Below the pieces are notes generated by a model. The model saw nothing but the letters and a program-made list of their open reading frames with translations. It was not told the DNA's origin and did not search any database. A stretch of DNA of 11,713 bases from Dehalococcoidia bacterium (GTDB taxonomy: Bacteria > Chloroflexota > Dehalococcoidia > E44-bin15): NCBI GenBank assembly GCA_004377275.1, contig SOIC01000124.1:1-11713 (forward strand), given 5' to 3'. A program made the position numbers and the translations under genes. Each line of letters begins with the position of its first letter. Position 1 is the first letter of the stretch. Positions 1 through 6,899 of this stretch are shown piece by piece.

Positions 1-106
1 CCTGCCGGGGGCGATCAATGTTCGCCCTGCCCGTTACCGGCATGCGGGATCGAGCTTGATGGCAAATATTTATATTAAATTATAAGGAGGTATAAGGAGG
101 GTTTTC
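1..106 (+). other. upstream stretch, no gene assigned
   Basis: This is the leader of the first gene at the window edge. All three forward frames are open from the edge and stop at about 57, 78 and 85, so the 3' end of an upstream gene could lie here. None of the three short tails is recognisable and I make no call. Positions 62-92 are AT-rich and might hold a promoter, but I found no pair of boxes with convincing spacing. Confidence 0.4.
81..100 (+). repeat. tandem 10-bp repeat forming a double Shine-Dalgarno
   Basis: The decamer tataaggagg occurs twice back to back immediately before the TTG start at 107. The second copy ends six bases before the start codon and is a near-perfect Shine-Dalgarno. 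The first copy sits ten bases further out and would be too distant to serve the same start. It could act as a standby ribosome site, or it could be a recent slippage duplication. The strong site supports choosing the weak TTG start codon. Confidence 0.75.
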
Positions 107-994
107 TTGGCAGTATATGAGACCATCAAGTACCAAAAGGAAGATGGATTCTGTGTTATCACCCTTAACCGACCCAAGTCGCTAAATGCACTCAACGTGA
201 AGATGTGGAGTGAACTGGATCACGTGTTGAACGTGGTCGACAACGACGATGAAATCAAGGCATTCATCTTCACCGGCGCTCCAAGGCCTGATGGCAGGCC
301 TTGTTTTTGTACTGGGGCCGATATTAAAGAGATGTCGGTTCTCATGTCAGGCGACCAATTTGCTGAAACCGAAAGCGCTCAAGCTGTTCAAGATGCCCCT
401 GATACCCCATCTGCCCAAGTCCCAACAGCACAGCCCTCAACGGTGAAGACATTCTGGTCCCTCCGCCAGCCCAAGGGAGCCATAGTCCCCACCTTCGAGA
501 AGATCACCTGGAGCCCCAAGATCTCCGTAGCCGCCATCGATGGCATATGCACCGCTGGCGGCACCGAACTGGCGCTCGCCTGTGATATCATTATCGCCTC
601 GGAAACAGCACAGGTCAGCGACATGCATGTGAAGAACCTGGGGTGGATCGGCGGCGCGGCGGGATCAGCAAACATGGCGTGGCGGGTAGGAGTTTCCAAG
701 GCCATAGAGCTGTGCTGCACCGGGGATGTAATTGACGGCAAGGAAGCTCACCGCATCGGCTTCGCCAATCAGGTTTGGCCTCCAGACCAGTACCTAGAAA
801 AGGCCAAGGAGCTGGCGAAGAAAATCGGCGGTATGCGCCAGGCGGCGGTCATCATGACCAAGGCAACCTGCCGCTCGGTACAGGATATGGACCGCAAATC
901 AACCCTGCATTATTGCGACGATGGTTTCTCCATTCTATTAAGCGAGCAGGACACCGCCGATTTTGGACCACAACGCTGGGTGGACCAGCGCTAG
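107..994 (+). CDS. enoyl-CoA hydratase/isomerase (crotonase) family protein
   Basis: A 295-residue cytoplasmic protein of the crotonase superfamily, expected to hydrate or isomerise an acyl-CoA double bond. The N-terminal NRPKSLNAL (21-29), the first oxyanion-hole segment CFCTGADIKE (66-75) and the second segment GICTAGGTELALACD (146-160) are clear. Glu154 matches the first catalytic glutamate of rat enoyl-CoA hydratase. The second catalytic glutamate appears replaced by His174 in SDMHVKNLG. I recall similar histidine variants in some bacterial EchA-like proteins, so it may be an active subfamily and not a dead enzyme. The protein is longer than the usual ~260 residues because of an Ala/Pro/Gln/Ser/Thr-rich insertion around 86-112. 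The start is TTG with an excellent Shine-Dalgarno. It leads the operon, 14 nt before a thiolase-like gene. The family is sure; the exact reaction is not. Confidence 0.9.
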   Translation: MAVYETIKYQKEDGFCVITLNRPKSLNALNVKMWSELDHVLNVVDNDDEIKAFIFTGAPRPDGRPCFCTGADIKEMSVLMSGDQFAETESAQAVQDAPDTPSAQVPTAQPSTVKTFWSLRQPKGAIVPTFEKITWSPKISVAAIDGICTAGGTELALACDIIIASETAQVSDMHVKNLGWIGGAAGSANMAWRVGVSKAIELCCTGDVIDGKEAHRIGFANQVWPPDQYLEKAKELAKKIGGMRQAAVIMTKATCRSVQDMDRKSTLHYCDDGFSILLSEQDTADFGPQRWVDQR

Positions 995-1008
995 AGGAAG
1001 GATTGCCG

Positions 1009-2154
1009 ATGGCTGAAAGAGTAGCAATCGTATCAGTAGCTCAGACCAAATACCACCCGAATAGAGCCGATGTAAATGAGGAGGAACTGGCATATGAGGC
1101 AATAAAGCAGGTTCTGCAGGAGACGGGACTGACCCTGTCCGATATGGACTCTGCGGTAACCTGTTCTCAGGACTTCTGGGACGGCAGGACTATATCTAGC
1201 ATGAATATCCAGCACGTTGTAGGAGCGCATTTAGGACATGAGGACAATATTTCTGAGGATGGAATCAATGCCGTTTACGCAGCCATGGGACAGATCCTCT
1301 CTGGGCACCAGGACATCGTACTGGTCGAGGCACATACCAAGGAATCCCAGGGTGACAAGAGCCTGATCGAAAACGCTGCCTTCGATGCCATTCTCATGAG
1401 GCAGTTAGGCTTGGACTTTACGTCAGCCGCTGCCCTGCAGGCCAGACGCTACATGTACAAGTACGGTATAACAGCAGAGCAGTGCGCTACGGTAGCAGTC
1501 AGGAACCGCGGCAATGCTAAGAATAATCCCTTCGCCCAGGAGCCTATGGATATTTCGGTGGATGATGTCCTTGGCTCGAAGATGCTGGTATCCCCCATCA
1601 GGCTCCTGGACGCCAAGCCGATATCGGATGGTGCCTGTGCTATGATTCTAGCCCCGGAAGGGAAAGCCAAGAAGCTTACCAAGAGCCCGGTCTGGATATT
1701 GGGAGCGTCAAACTGCTATGAGACGCACTACTTGGGAGATAGGGACCTAGCCGATTGTGATGCCTTAGTGAAGGCTGCCCAGAAAGCATACAGCATGGCT
1801 GGCATCACGAATCCGTTGAGGCAGATAGACGTCGCCGAGATATCCACGGAATACTCCTACCAGGAGCCTCTATGGTTAGAAGGGCTTGGTTTCTGTGACC
1901 AAGGGGAGGGAGGAAAACTGGTTGATTCTAGAGCTACCAATATGGGTGGCAAGCTGCCGGTAAACCCTTCGGGGGGTGTGCTTCCCGGTAATCCAAATGG
2001 TGTGGCAGGAATGGCACGTGTGGCTGAGGCAGTGCTGCAGCTTCGTGGTGAGGCGGGCGACAGACAGGTGAAAGGTGCCAAAGTAGCCCTTGCCCATGGT
2101 TATACTGGAATCTGCGGGCAGCATCAAGCAGTTATGATCTTGGGCAACATGTAG
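1009..2154 (+). CDS. SCP-x/thiolase-like protein, first of a pair
   Basis: A 381-residue thiolase-superfamily protein of the SCP-x/acetyl-CoA acetyltransferase-like group. It has the N-terminal RVAIVSVAQT strand (4-13), the SDGACAMILA core (207-216), LEGLGFCDQGEG (290-301) and the C-terminal PVNPSGG (317-323). Aligned by eye, the nucleophilic cysteine of the usual CASG motif is Ser82 (SEDG) and the GHP histidine is Asn328 (GNP). A conventional thiolase mechanism is therefore doubtful; an aldolase role like Ltp2, or a structural role beside the next thiolase, fits better. The ATG at 1009 is chosen because it follows a Shine-Dalgarno (gaggaagg), gives the family-normal N-terminus MAERVAIV and avoids overlap with the crotonase. 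The frame remains open upstream to 775, but that extension is a shadow. The next gene starts 12 nt downstream. Confidence 0.88.
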   Translation: MAERVAIVSVAQTKYHPNRADVNEEELAYEAIKQVLQETGLTLSDMDSAVTCSQDFWDGRTISSMNIQHVVGAHLGHEDNISEDGINAVYAAMGQILSGHQDIVLVEAHTKESQGDKSLIENAAFDAILMRQLGLDFTSAAALQARRYMYKYGITAEQCATVAVRNRGNAKNNPFAQEPMDISVDDVLGSKMLVSPIRLLDAKPISDGACAMILAPEGKAKKLTKSPVWILGASNCYETHYLGDRDLADCDALVKAAQKAYSMAGITNPLRQIDVAEISTEYSYQEPLWLEGLGFCDQGEGGKLVDSRATNMGGKLPVNPSGGVLPGNPNGVAGMARVAEAVLQLRGEAGDRQVKGAKVALAHGYTGICGQHQAVMILGNM

Positions 2155-2166
2155 TCGGAGGTATAT

Positions 2167-3336
2167 ATGCCTAATAGAGTAGCCATAGTAGGGATCGGAC
2201 AGACCTATCACACCGGCAGTCGCGACGATGTTAGCCAGCCGGAGATGGTCGCTGAGGCGGTGAGGGCAGCCTTGGCCGATGCCCAACTGAGCATAAAGGA
2301 CATCGAGGGCGTTTTCTTCGGCAATATGGAGACCTTTGAGGGAATCTATCTCCCAGACCACGGGATGGCCGCGGAAGTCGGAGCCTTTGGAAAGCCAGGT
2401 TTTAAGGTTAATACAGGTGGTACCACCGGCGCTTCAGTCGTTACTGAGGGCTTCTATATGGTTTCCTCGGGCCTCTATGACCTGGCCCTGGTTATCGGCT
2501 TTGAGAAGCAGGATTGTGGCGATACCACCGCTGCTATCAGCGCTGCTGCCGTCCCAACATGGGCCAAAGGGGCAGCGACAGGTGCCATCGGGGAGTTCGC
2601 TAAGCAGGCACTGTCCTACTTGGAGACATCGGGGGCCAAGGAAGAGCATGCAGCCATGGTCCGACTAAAGGCGGACCGGAATGCTTGCAGGAACCCACAC
2701 GCCCATCTAAAGCTCGGGCTGAAGAGCGTAGATGAGGTACTAAAATCGCCATATCTGGTATGGCCCCTCAGACTAATGGACTTCTGTCCCCAATCCTGCG
2801 GTGCCTGTGCCCTTGTACTAGCCTCAGAGAAGAGAGCTGAAAAAATTCACAAGAAGCCGGTCTGGATCGCCGATGTCGAGGTGGTGCACCAAGAACCTTT
2901 CCGTGCCGGTGTCTTTGGCGATCCCACCGGCAAGGAAACCTACACTCAGCATGTGGCTTGCGAAAGGCTCTATAAGAGGAATGGTATAACCAACCCGCGC
3001 AAGGACATCGATATGGCGGAGATCTACGAGCCATCTAACTGGGAGGAGATGAATCTCTACGAGCATCTCCACTTCTGTGATAAGAACGAGGGCTGGAAGC
3101 TGATCGAGAAGGGAATAACCGAGATAGAGGGGGAGTTCCCAGTAAATCCCTCGGGGGGTGTGATAGCTACCAACCCCATCGGGGCTACCCCCATCATCCG
3201 CGTTGCCGAGGCTGCTCTCCAGATCCGGGGGGATGCTGGCGAGCACCAGATCGCCAGGGATATCAAGACAGCTATGGCCACTGCTCTCGGTGGGCCCAAC
3301 TGGACAGTGTTGTTCTTACTCAAGAGGTCGTTGTAG
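2167..3336 (+). CDS. SCP-x/thiolase-like protein, second of a pair
   Basis: A 389-residue paralogue of the preceding thiolase-like protein, beginning MPNRVAIVGIGQT and ending with PVNPSGGVIATNP (325-337) and the helix IRVAEAALQIRG (344-355). The cysteine motif is replaced by GTTG, with Gly85 at the nucleophile position, in a VNTGGTTG context. The GHP histidine is Asn336. Lack of both residues argues against classical thiolysis. I recall this signature in thiolase-like proteins encoded with DUF35 partners, including the retro-aldolase Ltp2. The usually conserved SDGA stretch reads SCGAC within a cysteine cluster (Cys207, Cys211, Cys214). ATG is preceded by ggaggt. Its stop codon TAG is part of the Shine-Dalgarno of the next gene, a DUF35 protein and its likely partner. 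It could form a heteromer with the previous gene product. Confidence 0.88.
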   Translation: MPNRVAIVGIGQTYHTGSRDDVSQPEMVAEAVRAALADAQLSIKDIEGVFFGNMETFEGIYLPDHGMAAEVGAFGKPGFKVNTGGTTGASVVTEGFYMVSSGLYDLALVIGFEKQDCGDTTAAISAAAVPTWAKGAATGAIGEFAKQALSYLETSGAKEEHAAMVRLKADRNACRNPHAHLKLGLKSVDEVLKSPYLVWPLRLMDFCPQSCGACALVLASEKRAEKIHKKPVWIADVEVVHQEPFRAGVFGDPTGKETYTQHVACERLYKRNGITNPRKDIDMAEIYEPSNWEEMNLYEHLHFCDKNEGWKLIEKGITEIEGEFPVNPSGGVIATNPIGATPIIRVAEAALQIRGDAGEHQIARDIKTAMATALGGPNWTVLFLLKRSL

Positions 3337-3347
3337 GAGGCAATCAA

Positions 3348-3848
3348 ATGTCAAAGGAATCTCCGAATAAAAAGGCGGAAGGGTCGGAGTACATTCGTAT
3401 AAAGTTTGATGCGCCTCGACCTTACAACTGGTCCACCGGCAAGTACCTGGGTAAGGTGTACGCAGAGGCGAAGGAAAACAAGAAGCTGGTGAGCAACCGA
3501 TGCCCCCAGTGTAAGGAGATCTGGTTGCCACCTACGCCGGTCTGCCCTAAGTGCAAGGTTGACATGGGCTGGGACTGGGTAGAACTGCCCCAAACGGGCA
3601 CTGTATACCAGTACACTTATCTTGTCTACCCGCTGTGGGACCCGCACTTCGGCGAGAAGTGGGCCAACCCATACCCTTCTGCCACCATCCTCTTGGACAA
3701 TGGAGTGTTTTATAGACACTGGATTGAAGAGACAGACAAGGAGAAGCTAAGGGTGGGGATGCGGGTACAGGCTGTGTGGAAGGAAGACTATGATGAGCGT
3801 GGCCAGGGCGTGCAGGACATCCTTTACTTCAGGACGATTGAGGAGTAG
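3348..3848 (+). CDS. DUF35 zinc-ribbon/OB-fold acyl-CoA-binding protein, first of a pair
   Basis: A 166-residue protein of the DUF35 family: an N-terminal helical segment, a rubredoxin-like zinc ribbon and a C-terminal OB-fold. The four zinc ligands are visible as Cys52-x2-Cys55 (CPQC) and Cys66-x2-Cys69 (CPKC). The OB-fold follows, with GTVYQYTYLVYP (84-95) and the terminal LRVGMRVQAVWKE (134-146). In characterised systems DUF35 proteins bind a thiolase-superfamily partner and help hold the CoA substrate: ChsH2 with Ltp2, BbsA with BbsB, and archaeal thiolase/HMG-CoA synthase complexes. A similar role with the adjacent thiolase-like proteins is inferred. The start is ATG, seven bases after TAGGAGG, which contains the previous stop codon. 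The family is secure. Confidence 0.9.
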   Translation: MSKESPNKKAEGSEYIRIKFDAPRPYNWSTGKYLGKVYAEAKENKKLVSNRCPQCKEIWLPPTPVCPKCKVDMGWDWVELPQTGTVYQYTYLVYPLWDPHFGEKWANPYPSATILLDNGVFYRHWIEETDKEKLRVGMRVQAVWKEDYDERGQGVQDILYFRTIEE

Positions 3849-3859
3849 GAGGTTAAGAT

Positions 3860-4330
3860 ATGCAGACAGTAACCGAGAAGCTGGAGGGGATGGATGTCTG
3901 GATCTATCATGGTCAAATCTATATCCCGAATACCTATTCCGCAGGTGCTGTAGGTAGCCGCTTTCTTATCGAACTAAGGGACAAAAAGAGAATTATGGGT
4001 ACCAGATGCCCTGCCTGTAACCGTGTTTATGTACCTGCCAGGTCTATATGTAAGGATTGCTTTGGACAGCTCGATGAGTGGGTTGAGGTGAGCGACAGGG
4101 GTACTGTGCTTACCTATGCTGTTGATCATGAGTCGAAGCCTATCCAACCGATGGCGACACCTATAGTATATGGCATAATTCAGTTGGATGGTGCCGACAC
4201 CGGCTTTGTTCATATGCTGGGCGAGGTCGACCCCGAACAACTAAGGGTCGGCATGAAGGTTCAGGCGGTGTTCAAAGAGGAGCGGGTGGGAAATATACTC
4301 GATATAAAATACTTCAAACCGCTAGCCTAG
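3860..4330 (+). CDS. DUF35 zinc-ribbon/OB-fold acyl-CoA-binding protein, second of a pair
   Basis: A 156-residue second DUF35 protein. Zinc-ribbon cysteines are Cys50/Cys53 (CPAC) and Cys64/Cys67 (CKDC), followed by the OB-fold with GTVLTYAVDH (81-90) and LRVGMKVQAVFKE (128-140). It shares the final OB-fold strand pattern with the upstream DUF35 protein but differs through most of its length, and it lacks that protein's tryptophan- and tyrosine-rich loop. Two DUF35 genes after two thiolase-like genes suggest that each thiolase-like subunit has a dedicated partner. Which pairs with which cannot be told from sequence. The start is ATG, with aggagg overlapping the previous gene's TAG. It ends 20 nt before the first CoA-transferase. 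Confidence 0.9.
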   Translation: MQTVTEKLEGMDVWIYHGQIYIPNTYSAGAVGSRFLIELRDKKRIMGTRCPACNRVYVPARSICKDCFGQLDEWVEVSDRGTVLTYAVDHESKPIQPMATPIVYGIIQLDGADTGFVHMLGEVDPEQLRVGMKVQAVFKEERVGNILDIKYFKPLA

Positions 4331-4350
4331 AGTGATCCAGAGGTGCCGCT

Positions 4351-5568
4351 GTGACAAAGGAACAAGAAGGTGCATTAAGCGGATACCGCGTCCTGGACCT
4401 CACCGATAGTAAAGGCGCTTACTGTACCAAGCTGCTGGCGGATCTGGGTGCGGACGTTATCAAGATCGAGAGGCCGGAGGGGGATCCCGGGCGCGGGATT
4501 CCCCCGTTTATAGATGATGTGCCCCATCCCGAAAAGAGCTTGTATTTTCTCCATCGGAACGCCAACAAGCGGGGGATAACCCTGAAGCTGGATATTCCGG
4601 CGGGCAGGAGTATCCTCAAGAAGTTGGTCAAGACAGCGGACGTCCTGGTGGAGAACTCGCCGCCGGACTACATGGCAGGCCTGGACCTAGGCTATTCGGT
4701 GCTCAGCAAGATAAACCCCGCACTCATAATAGCCAGCATCACCGAGTTCGGTCACTCAGGCCCCTACAAGGATCGTAAAGGTTCCAATCTCGTTGATTTC
4801 GCCATGAGCGGTATCATGATCACCAGCGGCTACCCCGGAAAAGAGCCGTGCCTGCTACCTGGATCACCCGCTTACGATGCAGCTTCGGTCCATGCTAGCG
4901 TATCTATAGTGGCCGCCATCTACATGCGCGGCACCACTGGACAGGGGCAGTATATTGACACATCGGTGCACGTAACCTCGCGCATGGGTCTCTATCCCTG
5001 GATAGTGCCAAACTATTCCTACGCTCTCAATCCAGAAGGGCCACCACCAACATCTGAGACCAGAATGGGGGCATCTATTTACCCAGTCTACCCCTGCAAG
5101 GATGGCTTTATTCGGGTAATTGCCCTAACCCCACGGCAATGGGATGCCCTGGTTCGGGTGCTGGGCAACCCTGAAGTGCTCAGCACGCCCGAATGGCGGG
5201 ATTTTATGTTCCGAATCGGCAATGCCGATGATCTATATGCTCTCATGCTGGAGTTCACCGAGAAGTATACCATGCTCGAGCTCTTCGAAGCGGGTCGCCG
5301 CGAGGGAGTGCCCATCGCTCCCATCTTAGACATAGCGGACTTCTATAATAGTCCACACACCAAAGCCAGAAAATTCTTTGTCGAGGTGGAGCATCCGGTG
5401 GCTGGCAAGGCTGACTATCCAGGGCCACCCTACAAGTGGACAGAAACACCAGCCGTCATAAAACGCCCCGCTCCATGCCTCGGCGAACACAACGAGGAGG
5501 TCTACTGCCAGGAGATGGGCTTCTCCAAGTATGACCTGGCCGCCCTGAGGGGTGGTGGAGTATTGTAG
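4351..5568 (+). CDS. class III CoA-transferase (CaiB/BaiF), first of a pair
   Basis: A 405-residue CaiB/BaiF family CoA-transferase, expected to move CoA between an acyl-CoA donor and a free carboxylic acid. N-terminal GYRVLDLTDSKGAYCTKLLA (11-30) and DLGADVIKIE (31-40) are typical, as are ADVLVENSPP (96-105), GTTGQGQYIDTSVH (194-207) and the C-terminal RPAPCLGEHNEEV (372-384). Asp176 in the segment GSPAYD lines up with the catalytic aspartate of formyl-CoA transferase (Asp169), so it should be active. The start is GTG with a modest Shine-Dalgarno (agaggtg). It lies 12 nt before a second, clearly divergent family member. Paired genes of this kind form the heteromer BbsEF of anaerobic toluene degradation, so a heteromeric enzyme is plausible. 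The acid substrate is unknown. Confidence 0.92.
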   Translation: MTKEQEGALSGYRVLDLTDSKGAYCTKLLADLGADVIKIERPEGDPGRGIPPFIDDVPHPEKSLYFLHRNANKRGITLKLDIPAGRSILKKLVKTADVLVENSPPDYMAGLDLGYSVLSKINPALIIASITEFGHSGPYKDRKGSNLVDFAMSGIMITSGYPGKEPCLLPGSPAYDAASVHASVSIVAAIYMRGTTGQGQYIDTSVHVTSRMGLYPWIVPNYSYALNPEGPPPTSETRMGASIYPVYPCKDGFIRVIALTPRQWDALVRVLGNPEVLSTPEWRDFMFRIGNADDLYALMLEFTEKYTMLELFEAGRREGVPIAPILDIADFYNSPHTKARKFFVEVEHPVAGKADYPGPPYKWTETPAVIKRPAPCLGEHNEEVYCQEMGFSKYDLAALRGGGVL

Positions 5569-5580
5569 CAGGAGGATGAA

Positions 5581-6816
5581 GTGCTGCCTCTCGAAAATGT
5601 CAAGATATTAAGCTTCGGAACGGGGGGTGTTGTTCCCGATGCAGGTAAGATTTTCGGGGAGTTAGGGGCTGACGTTATCAAGATAGAGTCCAAGGATAAT
5701 CTCGATTTCATGAGGACTATCGGGCCGGATATCAACAACATTGGCCAGTTCAATGAAGCGAATCGGAGCAAGCGCAGCTTTGGCGTAAGCCTGAAGACAG
5801 AAAAGGGCAAGGAGATCGTCGGTCAACTCGTCAAGATAGCTGATATCCTGGTCGAGAATTTCCGTGGTGGTGTGATGAAAAGTCTGGGATTCGACTATGA
5901 GAACGTGCGTAGGCTCAACCCCCAGATTATCTATGTCAGCAGCCAGGGCTTCGGCGGGGGAGGTCCCTACAGCGAATACCAGGCCTATGGCCCGATGCTC
6001 TCTGCAGCCTCCGGCGTGCTCTCGATCTGGGCCCAACCGGATGACCCCTATCCCGTGGGTTCCAACTCGCCGTATCCCGACCATATGGCTAGCAAACATG
6101 TTGTCATAGCAGCGATTGCCGCACTTGACCACCGGCGCCGAACCGGTAAAGGACAGTTCATAGATATGGCTCAAACCGAGGTGGCGGCTAGTCTCGCGGG
6201 TGAGTACTACCTGGATTATACCTTCAACAGGCGGATCACAAAGCCGATGGGGAATCGAAGCCCCTACGCTGCTCCCCATGGCTGTTACGCCTGCAAGGGT
6301 ACGGATGAGTGGTGCGCCATAGCCGTGTTTTCCGATGAGGAGTGGAAAAGCTTCTGCGATGCTATTGGCAATCCCGATTGGACAAAGGACTCCAAGTTCG
6401 CTGATCTGCTGGGCAGACTTAAAAATGTTGACCAGCTTGACAAAAAGGTTGGAGAGTGGACAGCAACGCTGGATGCTCATGTGGTTATGGAAACTTTGCA
6501 GGCTGTTGGGGTAGCTGCCGGGGAAGTACAGCGTGCCCCTGACACTCTCGCCGATCCACAGCTTAAATGGGATGGTGCAATCGTAGAGCTGGATCATCCC
6601 GTATCAGGGAAGAGGCTTTACCCCGGCGTACCATTCAGAATGTCCGCCACCCCACCACTCAAGAGCACTCCGGCTCCCCTGCTGGGCCAGCACACCGAAG
6701 AGATATGCCGTGACCTGCTTAAGATATCAGACAAGGAGATCAAGCGGTTGCTGGATGAAGACGTCCTCCACAATCCCGAAAGTGCCAAAGGAGCTGGGGG
6801 TGGAATGTTCGGTTAA
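5581..6816 (+). CDS. class III CoA-transferase (CaiB/BaiF), second of a pair
   Basis: A 411-residue CaiB/BaiF CoA-transferase. It has GELGADVIKIES (26-37), ADILVENFRGG (87-97), YVSSQGFG (118-125), HRRRTGKGQFIDMAQTE (184-200) and the C-terminal PAPLLGQHTEEI. Asp167 in YPDHMAS is the expected catalytic aspartate, so both members of the pair keep this residue. The N-terminus is unusual in lacking the common RVLDLT start, reading KILSFGTGG instead. The protein ends in a glycine-rich tail (GAGGGMFG). GTG at 5581 is chosen because ggagg lies five bases upstream; the nearer ATG at 5576 is out of frame. It closes the tightly packed first part of the operon. The substrate is unknown. Confidence 0.92.
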   Translation: MLPLENVKILSFGTGGVVPDAGKIFGELGADVIKIESKDNLDFMRTIGPDINNIGQFNEANRSKRSFGVSLKTEKGKEIVGQLVKIADILVENFRGGVMKSLGFDYENVRRLNPQIIYVSSQGFGGGGPYSEYQAYGPMLSAASGVLSIWAQPDDPYPVGSNSPYPDHMASKHVVIAAIAALDHRRRTGKGQFIDMAQTEVAASLAGEYYLDYTFNRRITKPMGNRSPYAAPHGCYACKGTDEWCAIAVFSDEEWKSFCDAIGNPDWTKDSKFADLLGRLKNVDQLDKKVGEWTATLDAHVVMETLQAVGVAAGEVQRAPDTLADPQLKWDGAIVELDHPVSGKRLYPGVPFRMSATPPLKSTPAPLLGQHTEEICRDLLKISDKEIKRLLDEDVLHNPESAKGAGGGMFG

Positions 6817-6899
6817 AAGAGAGAAGCGATATATTAAAAAGAGCTTTACAAACCTTTTGGCTTTGAAGTAGACTTAGGAGAGACTGGCAACAGGGGATA
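6817..6899 (+). promoter_or_regulatory. 83-nt gap between operon halves, possible weak promoter
   Basis: This is the longest intergenic gap between genes in the window, and it is AT-rich. TTTACA (6845-6850) followed after 18 bases by TAGACT (6869-6874) resembles a weak sigma-70-type promoter. The match is imperfect and could be chance. I see no terminator hairpin. A Shine-Dalgarno-like agggg lies just before the ATG at 6900. Confidence 0.25.

Noticed and set aside
1..85. 3' end of an upstream protein gene
   Set aside because: All three forward frames are open from the edge and none of the short tails is recognisable, so no frame can be preferred.
775..1008. N-terminal extension of the first thiolase-like frame
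   Set aside because: It overlaps the end of the crotonase in another frame and has no family similarity; the ATG at 1009 has a Shine-Dalgarno and the normal N-terminus.
1876..2361. 161-codon minus-strand open frame spanning the junction of the two thiolase-like genes
   Set aside because: It is antisense to two well-supported coding regions and has no recognisable protein features.
1009..3336. Functional conventional acetyl-CoA acetyltransferases
   Set aside because: Family similarity is clear, but the nucleophile cysteine and GHP histidine appear absent in both, so a biosynthetic or degradative thiolase label would be misleading.
5662..6597. 311-codon open frame on the minus strand
   Set aside because: It lies entirely inside the strongly supported second CoA-transferase, shows no recognisable motif and is a shadow of that gene's codon pattern.
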